Positions 40,931 to 49,155 of a DNA stretch of 64,000 nt are shown piece by piece. The translations under genes were made by a program, and so were the position numbers. A model generated the notes under the pieces. That model was not told where the DNA came from and did no database searches. It saw nothing but the letters and a program-made list of their open reading frames with translations. This DNA is from Burkholderia guangdongensis. Lineage in GTDB: Bacteria; Pseudomonadota; Gammaproteobacteria; Burkholderiales; Burkholderiaceae. The stretch spans positions 143,556 through 207,555 of the forward strand of contig NZ_JACBNX010000023.1 of the NCBI RefSeq assembly GCF_013403875.1. The letters are read 5' to 3'. Each line of letters starts with the position of its first letter. Within the stretch, counting starts at the first letter, position 1.

Positions 40931-42170
40931 CGATCAATGCTTGTATCAAGTGACTGACGATTGGGCGTCCGAGACCGGTCACGTAGTCGTAGCCGACGGC
41001 CGCATTGCAGAGCGCGCCGCATGCGCCGTTCGAGCCGGCCGTGACGTCGTAGAAATTCGCAGCGTACGCGGGCGACGACGCGAGCCCGTACAGCACCGCC
41101 TGGGCCGCGCCGACCGCATTCAGCGTCATCTTGCCGCGTGTGATGCGCACGCCGTTCGCGATCGCCAGTAGTCCGGACCATTGCGGCGCGCCCGCGCTCG
41201 TGCCGCCGACGACGAACCAGCCGCGCTCGCCCAGATAGCCGTACGAATCCAGCACCGCAAAGCCCGTCGCCGGATCGGCGTCGTACGCGACGTCCGGCAC
41301 GCCGCGCGCGCCGATCGCGTCGAACGGAATGCCGTAGCTCGTCTGGTACGCGGGCTCGGACTCGTACACGCTCTGCCCGCCGCCGCTGCCGGCCCACGCG
41401 GTCTCGCCGGCGTAGTGGCCGTTCGCGTCGGTCGCGAGCGTCGTCCCGCCGACGCTCAGCACGTACGGCGACGCGGCCGGATAGTCGACCCCGCTGCCGG
41501 CGTCGCCGGACGCGGCGACGTACGACACGCCGCTCGGGCTCGAGAACAGCCCGTCGAGCCCCGTCTCGCCCAGAAATTCGACGCTGCCCCAGCTGATCGA
41601 CACGATCTTCGCGCCGACGCCGTTCGGCGGTGAGGCGCTCGCGTACGCGATCGCGGTCAGCAAGTCCGCGAGCGAACTCGACGCCGCCTCGACGAGCACG
41701 ATCCGCGCGTCGGGCGCGATCGCGTGCGCCCATTGCACGTCGAGCGAGCTCTCGATCGCCCAGCCCGCGTCCGGCGGCGGCGGACGCTTGTCGGCGGTCA
41801 CATAGACCTTCGTGAAGCACCGGGTCGGCGACGCGCACGGCGGCAGACCGAACGTCTGGCTGAACGTTTTCAGGTCGGATTCGGCGGTCGGATTGTCGTA
41901 GGCGTCGACGATCGCGATCGTCTGGCCGGCGCCCGTGTACCCGCGCGGCAACTGGCCGAAGCCGTAGAAGTTGCGAATCTGCTGCGGCGACAGTCCGGCC
42001 GGCAACGTCTTCGCATGCCCGCGCACATGGAACGGCGGCCGCGTGAAGCCGGCCGGCGGCCGGGTCGCGGCCTGCTGCGCGAACGACACGGCGGCGCCGA
42101 GCGCGCCAAGCGCGACGGCCGCCGACGCGGCCAGCATGCCCAATGCATGCGCAAGCGAATGGCGCTTCAT
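40920..42170 (-). CDS. Sedolisin (S53) serine-carboxyl peptidase, propeptide nearly absent
   Basis: A 416-residue exported acid protease of family S53. The Glu/Asp pair is in GWAIESSLDVQWAHA (E-x3-D), the oxyanion Asp in AASGDAGSGVD, the nucleophile in GGTSAGAPQWSG, and the terminal Ca2+ loop in GYDYVTGLG. Only ~75 residues, including the signal peptide, precede the catalytic domain (LPRGYTGAGQTIAIVDAYDNP), so the ~180-residue activation domain of typical sedolisins is missing. I use ATG 42170; GTG 42176 is two codons upstream. The next gene starts inside this one's end, so they are probably co-translated. Confidence 0.88.
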   Translation of the reverse strand: MKRHSLAHALGMLAASAAVALGALGAAVSFAQQAATRPPAGFTRPPFHVRGHAKTLPAGLSPQQIRNFYGFGQLPRGYTGAGQTIAIVDAYDNPTAESDLKTFSQTFGLPPCASPTRCFTKVYVTADKRPPPPDAGWAIESSLDVQWAHAIAPDARIVLVEAASSSLADLLTAIAYASASPPNGVGAKIVSISWGSVEFLGETGLDGLFSSPSGVSYVAASGDAGSGVDYPAASPYVLSVGGTTLATDANGHYAGETAWAGSGGGQSVYESEPAYQTSYGIPFDAIGARGVPDVAYDADPATGFAVLDSYGYLGERGWFVVGGTSAGAPQWSGLLAIANGVRITRGKMTLNAVGAAQAVLYGLASSPAYAANFYDVTAGSNGACGALCNAAVGYDYVTGLGRPIVSHLIQALIDAP

Positions 42171-42240
42171 GTTCACCCCCCGTTGAACAAACGCGCGCCG
42201 GCGACCTTGCGTGTCGTCGGCGCGCGAAGCGTGGTTCAGG

Positions 42241-44412
42241 TCACTGCACCTTCGCGCTCGTGAACGTCAGCGAGGTGCCCGCGCCCGCGATCACGAGCCA
42301 GTTGGTCGGGTCCGTAATCACGACTTTCGCACTGCCGCCCGTGATGACCGGCAGCTGGTATGCGTTCTTCGGCAGCAGCCACGTCATGTCCTGCAGGCTC
42401 GTCGGCTGCGAGGCGGTGAACGACCAGCCGGTACCGGTATCGGTCGCGTTCCACGTGACGAGCAGACGCCGACGATCGAACTGCGTGAGCTGATCCATCG
42501 TGAACCACTTGAACTGGCCGGTCAGGCTCAACGTCTTCGCGTAGTTCAGGATCGTCGTCACGACGCCCGGATACCACGACGCGCCGAGCGGGTGCATGTA
42601 GATCAGCCGCGTCGTGCGGTTCGCGACGACCCAGTTCATCAGCGACTCGTACCAGTTCGTCACGTCCGTCGTCGAGATGCCGTACTCCTGGAACTCCTCG
42701 AACGTCGCCCACTGGCCGAACGGCATCACCGGGAACGCCCAGATGTTCTGGTTCGACAGCGCGCCGTTGCGATACGAGCGGGTCTGCGCCATCCCGGTGT
42801 GGCCGACGAAGTAGTAGCCCGAATAACCGTTGCTCTCGAGCCAGTTCACCGCCCACGTCGGCGTGTTGCCTTCCGGCGCCGCCCATTCGGTGTTCGGCTT
42901 GCCGGTCACCCCCTGCACCGACTGCGTGTTCAGCACCAGGTACTGCTGGAACGTGCTCTGATTCGTCTCGCTCGCGTTGGCGCCCCAGTAGTCGTGATCC
43001 CATCCACCGTGGCTGCCGATGGCGTGCCCTCGCGCGAGCAGGTACGTCATCAGATTCTTCGCCTGCGAGTTGTTCGTCAGGTTGATGCCGAGACCGTCGC
43101 CGATCGTCACGTCGTCAGGGCCGGCCGTCACGACGATCGAGAACGGGCCGTAGTTCCACACGCCGAGGCTCTTCAGGTACTGCGCCGGCTGAATCATCTC
43201 TTCCGCGCAGAAGTGCCAGTTCAGCACCATCCCCGCCTGCGCATCCGGCTCGAGCGACAGGCGCGCCATCGACAGAATGTTCGTCGTGAAGTAGTGCAGG
43301 AAGCCTTGCAGCGGCATCCCGTCGGTCTGCCCCTTCAGGTACGACAGCGGCAGGTTCACGAACAGCACGCCGCCGGTGCCGTACGTGTTGTAGCCGGCGA
43401 CGAGGCCGAAGTTCGGCGACGTCAGCAGCGTCGTGCCGCTATACGTGCCCTGCGTGACGAAGCTCGGATACGTGAGGAAGCCATACACGTAGCCGGAGAT
43501 CCCTTCGAGCACGTTGGGCGTCGTCAACAAGGCGTTCGTCGTCGCGCCCGTGGTCGCGAGCGCGCCCGCGACCACGCCGGTCGCGGCCTTCACCGCGCCG
43601 CTGACCGCGCCCGTCACCGTCGCCGGCGTATACGAGCCGGCCTTGATCTTCGCGCCCTTCACGACGCCCTTGCCGAGATTCAGGCTGATGTTCGTCGCGA
43701 GGCCGTTCTCCGTCTTGTAATTGAAATAGGCCTGGTGGTTGTAGCCCGCGAGGCCGCCCGGATTCGACGGGCTCGCCGGCAGGTACAGCGCCTGCGACGG
43801 CGACGCGGACACCGACACCTTCGCCGACGTCATCACGTCCGGCGCCGTCGTCGGGGTCGTCGAGGTCGCCGTGCCGGTCCACGTCATCGACTTGCCGGGG
43901 GGGATGCCCAGCGTGCGCAACGTGTTGCCCATCCCGATCACCGGGCCGAGGCCGATCATGTTGCCGCCGAGCTGCGTATACAGCACGTAGTTGACGCCGA
44001 CCATCGAGCTGAACGGCGATACCGTGAGCGGATAGAAGCCCGTATCCGACAGCGCGCCGAAGTCATACACGAGCATCACCTTGCCGCCGTTCAGCGCGTA
44101 GTTCTGGATCGCCGTCACGAGCGCGGTGGACGCTTCCGTGTGCACCTGATCGGGCAGAATCAGCCCCTGGTATTGCTGCAGCGTCGTGCCGGCGGCCAGG
44201 AACTGGCTGTCGGTCATCGTGACGATGTGCAAGCCCTCTTCCGAGGCCGCGTCGGACCACGCGGACACGCGCGGATCGGGCAGCGTGAGCGTGTCGGGCA
44301 CCAGCAGCAGCAACTGGCTCGACACGGCGTTCGCCCGCCCCGGCGTCAACGTCACGCAGATGGACAGGACGATCAGGAATAACCTGAAGAACCTACATGA
44401 CTTGGCCAACAT
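42241..44412 (-). CDS. Exported polysaccharide-deacetylase-like protein with N-terminal GATase-like domain
   Basis: A 723-residue secreted protein: signal peptide (FFRLFLIVLSICVTLTPGRANA), an N-terminal flavodoxin/ThuA-like segment (LLLLVPDTLTLPDPRVSAW... GLILPDQVHTEASTALVTAIQNYALNGGKVMLVYD), a middle domain, then a NodB-like region from ~430. The latter has NWHFCAEEMI, GHAIGSHGGWDHDYW (HxxxH-like metal motif is imperfect), WAAPEGNTP and IYMHPLGASW. I infer action on an exopolysaccharide. The nearest functional neighbour is the cellulose cluster, but 24 kb separate them. GAGGGAG lies 6 nt before the ATG. The exact substrate and whether it is active are unknown. Confidence 0.68.
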   Translation of the reverse strand: MLAKSCRFFRLFLIVLSICVTLTPGRANAVSSQLLLLVPDTLTLPDPRVSAWSDAASEEGLHIVTMTDSQFLAAGTTLQQYQGLILPDQVHTEASTALVTAIQNYALNGGKVMLVYDFGALSDTGFYPLTVSPFSSMVGVNYVLYTQLGGNMIGLGPVIGMGNTLRTLGIPPGKSMTWTGTATSTTPTTAPDVMTSAKVSVSASPSQALYLPASPSNPGGLAGYNHQAYFNYKTENGLATNISLNLGKGVVKGAKIKAGSYTPATVTGAVSGAVKAATGVVAGALATTGATTNALLTTPNVLEGISGYVYGFLTYPSFVTQGTYSGTTLLTSPNFGLVAGYNTYGTGGVLFVNLPLSYLKGQTDGMPLQGFLHYFTTNILSMARLSLEPDAQAGMVLNWHFCAEEMIQPAQYLKSLGVWNYGPFSIVVTAGPDDVTIGDGLGINLTNNSQAKNLMTYLLARGHAIGSHGGWDHDYWGANASETNQSTFQQYLVLNTQSVQGVTGKPNTEWAAPEGNTPTWAVNWLESNGYSGYYFVGHTGMAQTRSYRNGALSNQNIWAFPVMPFGQWATFEEFQEYGISTTDVTNWYESLMNWVVANRTTRLIYMHPLGASWYPGVVTTILNYAKTLSLTGQFKWFTMDQLTQFDRRRLLVTWNATDTGTGWSFTASQPTSLQDMTWLLPKNAYQLPVITGGSAKVVITDPTNWLVIAGAGTSLTFTSAKVQ

Positions 44413-44732
44413 AGCGCTCTCCCTCGGATGGGACGATTCGTGATGCCCAACACTGTCGACGCCTGCACCGCCCGGACGACCGTCGGCGGAGCCGGCGCGG
44501 CGGGACAGGCCGGCAAACTGCGCGCGGCGCATTCGCGACGACGAAACGCCTTCGGCGTCGCCCCGCTTGCGCGGGGGGCGCCGATGCGCGTAGCTCGTCG
44601 CGAACGCGGATCGAATGCGTCGTCCGCGGCGATCCATACAGAGCTAACAACGTGCCAAGCAAGGTGCGCGCGCGCCGCGCGGAACGCGGCGCGGGAGCGC
44701 GGCGCGCCGGGGCGGAAAATCGGCCGAAAAAC

Positions 44733-44748
44733 GTTACAGTTGCGTTAC
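44733..44748. promoter_or_regulatory. GTTAC direct repeat with 11-bp period
   Basis: GTTAC at 44733-44737 and 44744-44748, within ACGTTACAGTTGCGTTACGT, start 11 bp apart, as in many OmpR/PhoB-type response-regulator sites. It lies ~320 bp upstream of the deacetylase-like gene. Confidence 0.3.
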
Positions 44749-45209
44749 GTCGCGTGCCGGACGCGGCAGGCGACCCGGCGGGACGCGCATCGGACACGGA
44801 CGGGACGCCGATCGGACGGGTATGTCGCGGCGCGATCGGGCGCAACCCGGCGCGACCGACACGCCGCCGCATCGCGTCGGTCGCGGCTTCGCGCTTGTAA
44901 CCAAACGAAACGATCGAATGCCGCGGCGACCTCGCCACTCGGCGGCAGCGGGCCGCGGGGTCGTATGAGTGGTGGAAATTGATACTCGCATGCAACGCGG
45001 GACTGCACGCCGCCTCTGTCGCGCATTTCTCACACTTAATGGGCTTGCGCGCGCTGAATCGGCGCGATGCCACGCATCATTTAAATAAAACTCGCTGTGG
45101 ATCAACCCATTAATCGCCACTCGCTGCGACACTAAATCACATTGCCTTTATCTAATAATTACCTATGAAACCCTGTTATTTCGGCAATAAACAAAGAATC
45201 TTTAAAGGA

Positions 45210-45227
45210 TTGGCGATACCCTTGCCA
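45210..45227 (+). promoter_or_regulatory. Sigma-54-like promoter of the fimbrial gene
   Basis: TTGGCGATACCCTTGCCA contains TGGC-N7-TTGC with GG (45212-45213) and GC (45224-45225) exactly 10 nt apart, the -24/-12 layout of RpoN promoters. It lies in AT-rich DNA with a start predicted near 45237, giving a leader of about 187 nt. Confidence 0.55.
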
Positions 45228-45423
45228 TATCTCAAAAGACGTCGATTCGATGGATAACCGCCCGGCGCCCGGTGCTATTCTTTTGAAAGCAGGCCGATTG
45301 ACAACCACTTTGAACCAACGGAGATTCGCCCATCCCATTCATTCGTCCATTCAACCCCAGGAATCGCGAATGCCGTTCATTTAAAGGCGGCGTTCCGTCC
45401 GCTTCTCGCCCCAGGATCGTCTT

Positions 45424-45966
45424 ATGAAATATCCTCTCGCCGCCATGGCGCTTGTCTTCGCAAACGTTTCCGTCGCCTTCGCGAGCAGCGCGAACACCCT
45501 CACCTTCCTCGGCGAAATCGCCGACCAGACCTGCGAAGTCGCGGTCAACGGCGTCACGTCGAATCCGGCCGTGGTCCTGCCGGCCGTGTCGGCATCCACG
45601 CTCGCCACGGGCGGCAGCACCGCCGGCCAGACGACGTTCAGGATCGGCATCAGCGGGTGCACGGCGCCGATCGAAACCGCGCAAGCGATCAGGACGGTGT
45701 TCGTCGGCAACCGGGTGACCGCGTCCGGCAACCTGGACAACTCGGGCACCGCCGAAAACGTGTCGCTGCAGCTCGTCGACCCGGCGGCGCCGAACCAGCC
45801 GTTCAACCTGAGCGGCCCGGACGGCCACGCGGCGCCGGGCCTGAACCTGCGCGCCGGAGAAACGGCGGCTTCGTACGACTTCGCGGTCCGGTACGTGTCG
45901 GAAACCGGCGGCGCGACGCGCGGCTCCGTGAAGGGCAGCGTGCAGTATCTGCTGACTTATCAGTGA
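45424..45966 (+). CDS. Type 1 fimbrial major subunit (FimA-like pilin)
   Basis: A 180-residue chaperone/usher-type pilin. It has a signal peptide (MKYPLAAMALVFANVSVAFASS), the N-terminal NTLTFLGEIADQTCEV donor-strand region, two Cys (in DQTCEV and SGCTAP) forming the usual disulphide, and the C-terminal penultimate-Tyr signature SVQYLLTYQ. No chaperone, usher or tip adhesin lies nearby, so it is an orphan relying on genes elsewhere. Upstream AT-rich DNA and a sigma-54-like promoter set it apart from its neighbours. Its stop falls in a 14-bp tandem repeat. Confidence 0.9.
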   Translation: MKYPLAAMALVFANVSVAFASSANTLTFLGEIADQTCEVAVNGVTSNPAVVLPAVSASTLATGGSTAGQTTFRIGISGCTAPIETAQAIRTVFVGNRVTASGNLDNSGTAENVSLQLVDPAAPNQPFNLSGPDGHAAPGLNLRAGETAASYDFAVRYVSETGGATRGSVKGSVQYLLTYQ

Positions 45967-46031
45967 AGTCGCGGCAGTGAAGTCGCGGCAGTGAAGTCGC
46001 GGCAGTAAAGTCGCAGCCGTAAAGTCGGCGC
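45962..46031. repeat. 14-bp tandem repeat, 5 units, starting at the fimA-like stop codon
   Basis: Units of AGTGAAGTCGCGGC begin two bases before the pilin stop TGA, so each early copy carries a further TGA in a shifting frame. The last two units have drifted. The array ends 8 bp before the convergent thiolase stop. Confidence 0.9.
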
Positions 46032-46038
46032 AGTCAGG

Positions 46039-47229
46039 TCAGAGCCGCTCGACGATCGTCACGTTGGCCATCCCGCCACCCTCGCACATCGTCTGCAGTC
46101 CATAGCGTTTGCCGCGCTGATGCAGCGCGTGCACGAGCGTCGTCATCAGCTTCGTGCCCGAGCCGCCGAGCGGATGACCGAGCGCGATCGCGCCGCCGTT
46201 TACGTTCAGCCGCGCCGGATCCGCGTCCAGCGCCTGCAGCCACGCGAGCGGCACCGGCGCGAACGCCTCGTTGACTTCGTACAGATCGATGTCGCCGATC
46301 GTCATCCCGGCCCGCTTCAGCGCGCGCTGCGTCGCCGGCAGCGGCGCCTCGAGCATGATCACCGGGTCGTGGCCGAGCACGCTCATGTGATGGATCCGCG
46401 CGAGCGGTGCGACACCGAGCGCCTTCAGGCCGCGTTCGTTGACGACCATCACGCCGCTCGCGCCGTCGCAGATCTGGCTCGCGGTCGCCGCGCTCACGCA
46501 CCCGCCTTCGGCGATCAGCTTCACGGCCGCGATGCCTTCGAGCGTCGCGTCGAAGCGGATCCCTTCATCGGTCGCGTGCATGTCGCCAGGCTCGCTGCCC
46601 GCGTTCGTCCGGTCATTCATCCGCGCGGCGACCGGCACGATCTCCCGCGCAAAACGGCCCGCGCGCGTCGCATCGGCCGCGAGACGGTGGCTCGCGAGCG
46701 CGTACGCGTCGAGCGCCGCCTTGTCGAGGCCGTACTTCTTCGCCATCATCTCGGCGCCGGTGAACTGGCTGAACTCGATGCCCGGATAGCGCCGCTGCAT
46801 CAGCGGGCTCACGTAAAAGCCGAGCCCGTTCTTCAGCGGCAGCGTGCTCGGCGTGCCCATCGGCACGCGGCTCATGCTCTCGACGCCGGCCGCGATCACG
46901 ACGTCCATCGTGCCGGACATCACAGCCTGCGCGGCAAAATGCAGCGCCTGTTGCGACGAGCCGCACTGGCGGTCGATCGACGTCGCCGGCACCGATTCGG
47001 GCAGCGTCGACGCGAGCACCGCGCCGCGCGCGACGTTCATCGCCTGCTCGCCGACCTGGCCGACGCAGCCCATGATCACGTCGTCGACGAGCGCCGGGTC
47101 GGCGCCGGTGCGCTCGATCAGCGCGTCGAGCACCTGCGCGGCGAGATCCGCCGGATGCCAGCCGGACAGGCGGCCATTGCGGCGGCCGCCGGCGGTGCGC
47201 GCGGCGGCGACGATGAAGGCTTCGGGCAT
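46039..47229 (-). CDS. Thiolase (acetyl-CoA acyltransferase)
   Basis: A 396-residue thiolase. The nucleophile is in SIDRQCGSSQQALHFAAQAV, with NVNGGAIALGHPLGGSGTKL carrying the active-site His and the C-terminal CEGGGMANVTIVERL carrying the second Cys. It cleaves 3-ketoacyl-CoA or condenses acyl-CoAs. It heads a run of beta-oxidation-type genes on the same strand (two SDRs and an acyl-CoA synthetase upstream). Degradative thiolysis fits the context best. Confidence 0.92.
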   Translation of the reverse strand: MPEAFIVAAARTAGGRRNGRLSGWHPADLAAQVLDALIERTGADPALVDDVIMGCVGQVGEQAMNVARGAVLASTLPESVPATSIDRQCGSSQQALHFAAQAVMSGTMDVVIAAGVESMSRVPMGTPSTLPLKNGLGFYVSPLMQRRYPGIEFSQFTGAEMMAKKYGLDKAALDAYALASHRLAADATRAGRFAREIVPVAARMNDRTNAGSEPGDMHATDEGIRFDATLEGIAAVKLIAEGGCVSAATASQICDGASGVMVVNERGLKALGVAPLARIHHMSVLGHDPVIMLEAPLPATQRALKRAGMTIGDIDLYEVNEAFAPVPLAWLQALDADPARLNVNGGAIALGHPLGGSGTKLMTTLVHALHQRGKRYGLQTMCEGGGMANVTIVERL

Positions 47230-47247
47230 GAGATTGCTCCAGGGGTG

Positions 47248-47303
47248 ATTAACGCGGTGCCGTTAACTCGGCACCATTAACGCGGCACCATCAACGCGGC
47301 GCC
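47248..47303. repeat. 14-bp tandem repeat, 4 units, over the SDR stop codon
   Basis: Units of ATTAACGCGGCACC run from the thiolase leader through the stop (47291-47293) and last codons of the SDR. The unit differs from the 14-mer at 45962. Each unit contains TTAA, a minus-strand stop, in a rotating frame. Confidence 0.88.
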
Positions 47304-48073
47304 ATCCGGATCGCGCCGTCGAGCCGCACGCTCTCGCCGTTGAAATACCCGTTCACGATCATCGTCTCGGCGAGCTGCGCGAACTCGTCCGGCAGGCCGA
47401 GCCGCTTCGGGAACGGCACCGACGCGGCCAGCGCGGCCTTCACGTTCTCGGGCAGCCCCTGCATCAGCGGCGTGTCGAACAGGCCGGGCATGATCGTGTT
47501 CACGCGGATGCCTTCGCCCATCAGGTCGCGCGCGATCGGCAGCGTCATGCCCGTGATCGCCGCCTTCGACGCGCTGTAGGCCGCCTGCCCGATCTGCCCG
47601 TCCTCCGCGGCCACCGATGCGGTGTTGACGATCGCGCCGCGCTCGCCGTCGCCGAGCGGATCGAGCGTCAGCATCCCGGCCGCCGACTTCGCGATGCAGC
47701 GGAATGTGCCGATCAGGTTGATCTGGACGATCCGATCGAAATTCGCGACCGGGAAATGACGGACCTCGCCGGTGGCCTTGTCGCGGCTCGCGGTCTTCAC
47801 CGCGAGGCCCGTGCCCGCGCAGTTGATCAGCACGCGCTCCTGGCCGTGCGCGGCGCGCGCGCGCGCGAATCCGGCGTCGACCTGCTCGTCGGACGTCACG
47901 TCGACCTGGCAGAACACGCCGCCGAGCTCGCGCGCGAGCGCCTCGCCCTGCTCCGCGTTCAGGTCGAACAGCGCGACCCTGACGCCACGGCCCGCGAGCC
48001 GCCGCGCGGTCGCCGCGCCGAGGCCGGATGCGCCGCCGGTGACGACGGCGGCAATGCTGGAATCGAGCTGCAT
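47291..48073 (-). CDS. SDR oxidoreductase, 3-hydroxyacyl-CoA dehydrogenase type II-like
   Basis: A 260-residue short-chain dehydrogenase. The cofactor motif is TGGASGLG, then NCAG, the catalytic Ser in IVNTASVAAEDGQIGQ, and Y-S-A-S-K (YxxxK). The segments VKTASRDKATGEVRHFPVANFDRI and PSPKRLG-like FPKRLGLPDEFAQL are typical of HSD10/FadB2-like 3-hydroxyacyl-CoA dehydrogenases. It precedes the thiolase, so it would supply its 3-ketoacyl-CoA. Its last codons lie in a 14-bp repeat. Confidence 0.9.
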   Translation of the reverse strand: MQLDSSIAAVVTGGASGLGAATARRLAGRGVRVALFDLNAEQGEALARELGGVFCQVDVTSDEQVDAGFARARAAHGQERVLINCAGTGLAVKTASRDKATGEVRHFPVANFDRIVQINLIGTFRCIAKSAAGMLTLDPLGDGERGAIVNTASVAAEDGQIGQAAYSASKAAITGMTLPIARDLMGEGIRVNTIMPGLFDTPLMQGLPENVKAALAASVPFPKRLGLPDEFAQLAETMIVNGYFNGESVRLDGAIRMAPR

Positions 48074-48146
48074 CGGAAGTCCTCTGTCTGAATGAACGGT
48101 CCGATGCAGTTTAGGCGCGCGGCCGCGCGCGGTCATCGTCGGAAGC

Positions 48147-48253
48147 GACGAAATCGACAGACTCGACAGACTCGACGAAAGCGACGAAATCGACGAAATC
48201 GACGAAAGCGACGACATCACAAATTCGACGATATCGACGAGCCCGACGAAAGC
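48147..48253. repeat. 9-bp tandem repeat, about 12 units, between the two SDR genes
   Basis: Units of GACGAAATC, with variants GACAGACTC and GACGAAAGC and one 8-bp copy, fill the 203-bp spacer between the SDR genes. The spacer has no gene of its own. Confidence 0.88.
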
Positions 48254-48276
48254 GGCCCGCCCGCGCGCCGGCGACG

Positions 48277-49047
48277 CTACAGCGACGACACCAGATGCCC
48301 GCCGTCGACCGCGATCGCCGCGCCGGTCATCCACGAGCCCGCGTCGGTCGCGAGCAGCAGCAGCGCGCCGTCGAGTTCCTCGGGCAGGCCGAGCCGGCGC
48401 ATCGGGATGCGCTTGATCAACGCGCGCCCGTAGTCGGTCTCCCACATCTCGTCGGTCATCTCGGTGCGCACGTAGCCGGGCTCGATCGCGTTCACGCGAA
48501 TGCCGTAGCGCGCCCATTCGAGCGCGAGGCTCTTCGTCATGTGCACGACGCCCGCCTTCGACGTCGAGTACGCGGCGATCCCCGGCGCGACGCGCTCGCC
48601 CTGGATCGACGCGATGTTCACGATCGACCCGCCGCGCCCGGCGGCCTTCCAGCGCCGCGCGGCCTCGGTCGCGACGAGCCACACGCCGCGCAGGTTGGTC
48701 GCCATCACCGCGTCGTACTGCTCGATCGGCTGCTCCATCGCGAGGCCGTCGCCCGAAATCCCCGCGTTGTTGACGACGACGTCGAGCAGCTTGCCAGTCG
48801 CCGAGATCGTCTCGAACGCCTGCGCGACCGACTCGGCGCTCGTCACGTCGAGCTCGACCACCGTCACCCCGGCCGCGCCGAGCGACGGCAGCTCGGCCGC
48901 GAGCGCGTCGAGCCGCGATTTGCGCCGCGCGCCGATCACCACCTCGGCACCGCACCGCGCGGCCAGTTGCGCGAAGTGCGCGCCGAACCCCGACGACGCA
49001 CCCGTGACCAGCACCCGCAGCCCCTTCAGCTTCGCTCCCAGATCCAT
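48277..49047 (-). CDS. SDR-family oxidoreductase
   Basis: A 256-residue classical short-chain dehydrogenase with TGASSGFG cofactor loop, NNAGISG, Ser in IVNIASIQGERVAPGI and the Y-S-T-S-K active site. The acidic end of beta-2 is missing (VIGARRKSR), which favours NADP(H). EPGYVRTEMTDEMWETDYG and DGALLLLATDAGSWMTGA are usual for the class. It may oxidise or reduce an alcohol on the acyl chain processed by the neighbouring genes; the substrate is unknown. Confidence 0.88.
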   Translation of the reverse strand: MDLGAKLKGLRVLVTGASSGFGAHFAQLAARCGAEVVIGARRKSRLDALAAELPSLGAAGVTVVELDVTSAESVAQAFETISATGKLLDVVVNNAGISGDGLAMEQPIEQYDAVMATNLRGVWLVATEAARRWKAAGRGGSIVNIASIQGERVAPGIAAYSTSKAGVVHMTKSLALEWARYGIRVNAIEPGYVRTEMTDEMWETDYGRALIKRIPMRRLGLPEELDGALLLLATDAGSWMTGAAIAVDGGHLVSSL

Positions 49048-49155
49048 CGTTCACTCTCCCGTTCGAGGCCGGCCCGTTCCGGGCGGCCGAAAAAATCCGT
49101 CATCGCGCGCACGCACATCGCACGCATCGCACGCACCACGCTCCGCTGCCCGATA

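Larger units (their letters stand above)
44413..45423. other. 1.0-kb intergenic region between divergent deacetylase-like and fimbrial genes
   Basis: The first ~650 bp are GC-rich and contain a GTTAC direct repeat. The last ~350 bp are unusually AT-rich for this genome and contain a sigma-54-like promoter and a ~187-nt fimbrial leader. Open frames in the GC-rich part have no family traits and no ribosome sites, so I call no gene here. Confidence 0.6.

Noticed and set aside
44393..45073. 226-codon minus-strand frame upstream of the deacetylase-like gene
   Set aside because: Arg/Ala-rich, overlaps the start of the real gene, and no ribosome site or motif is seen.
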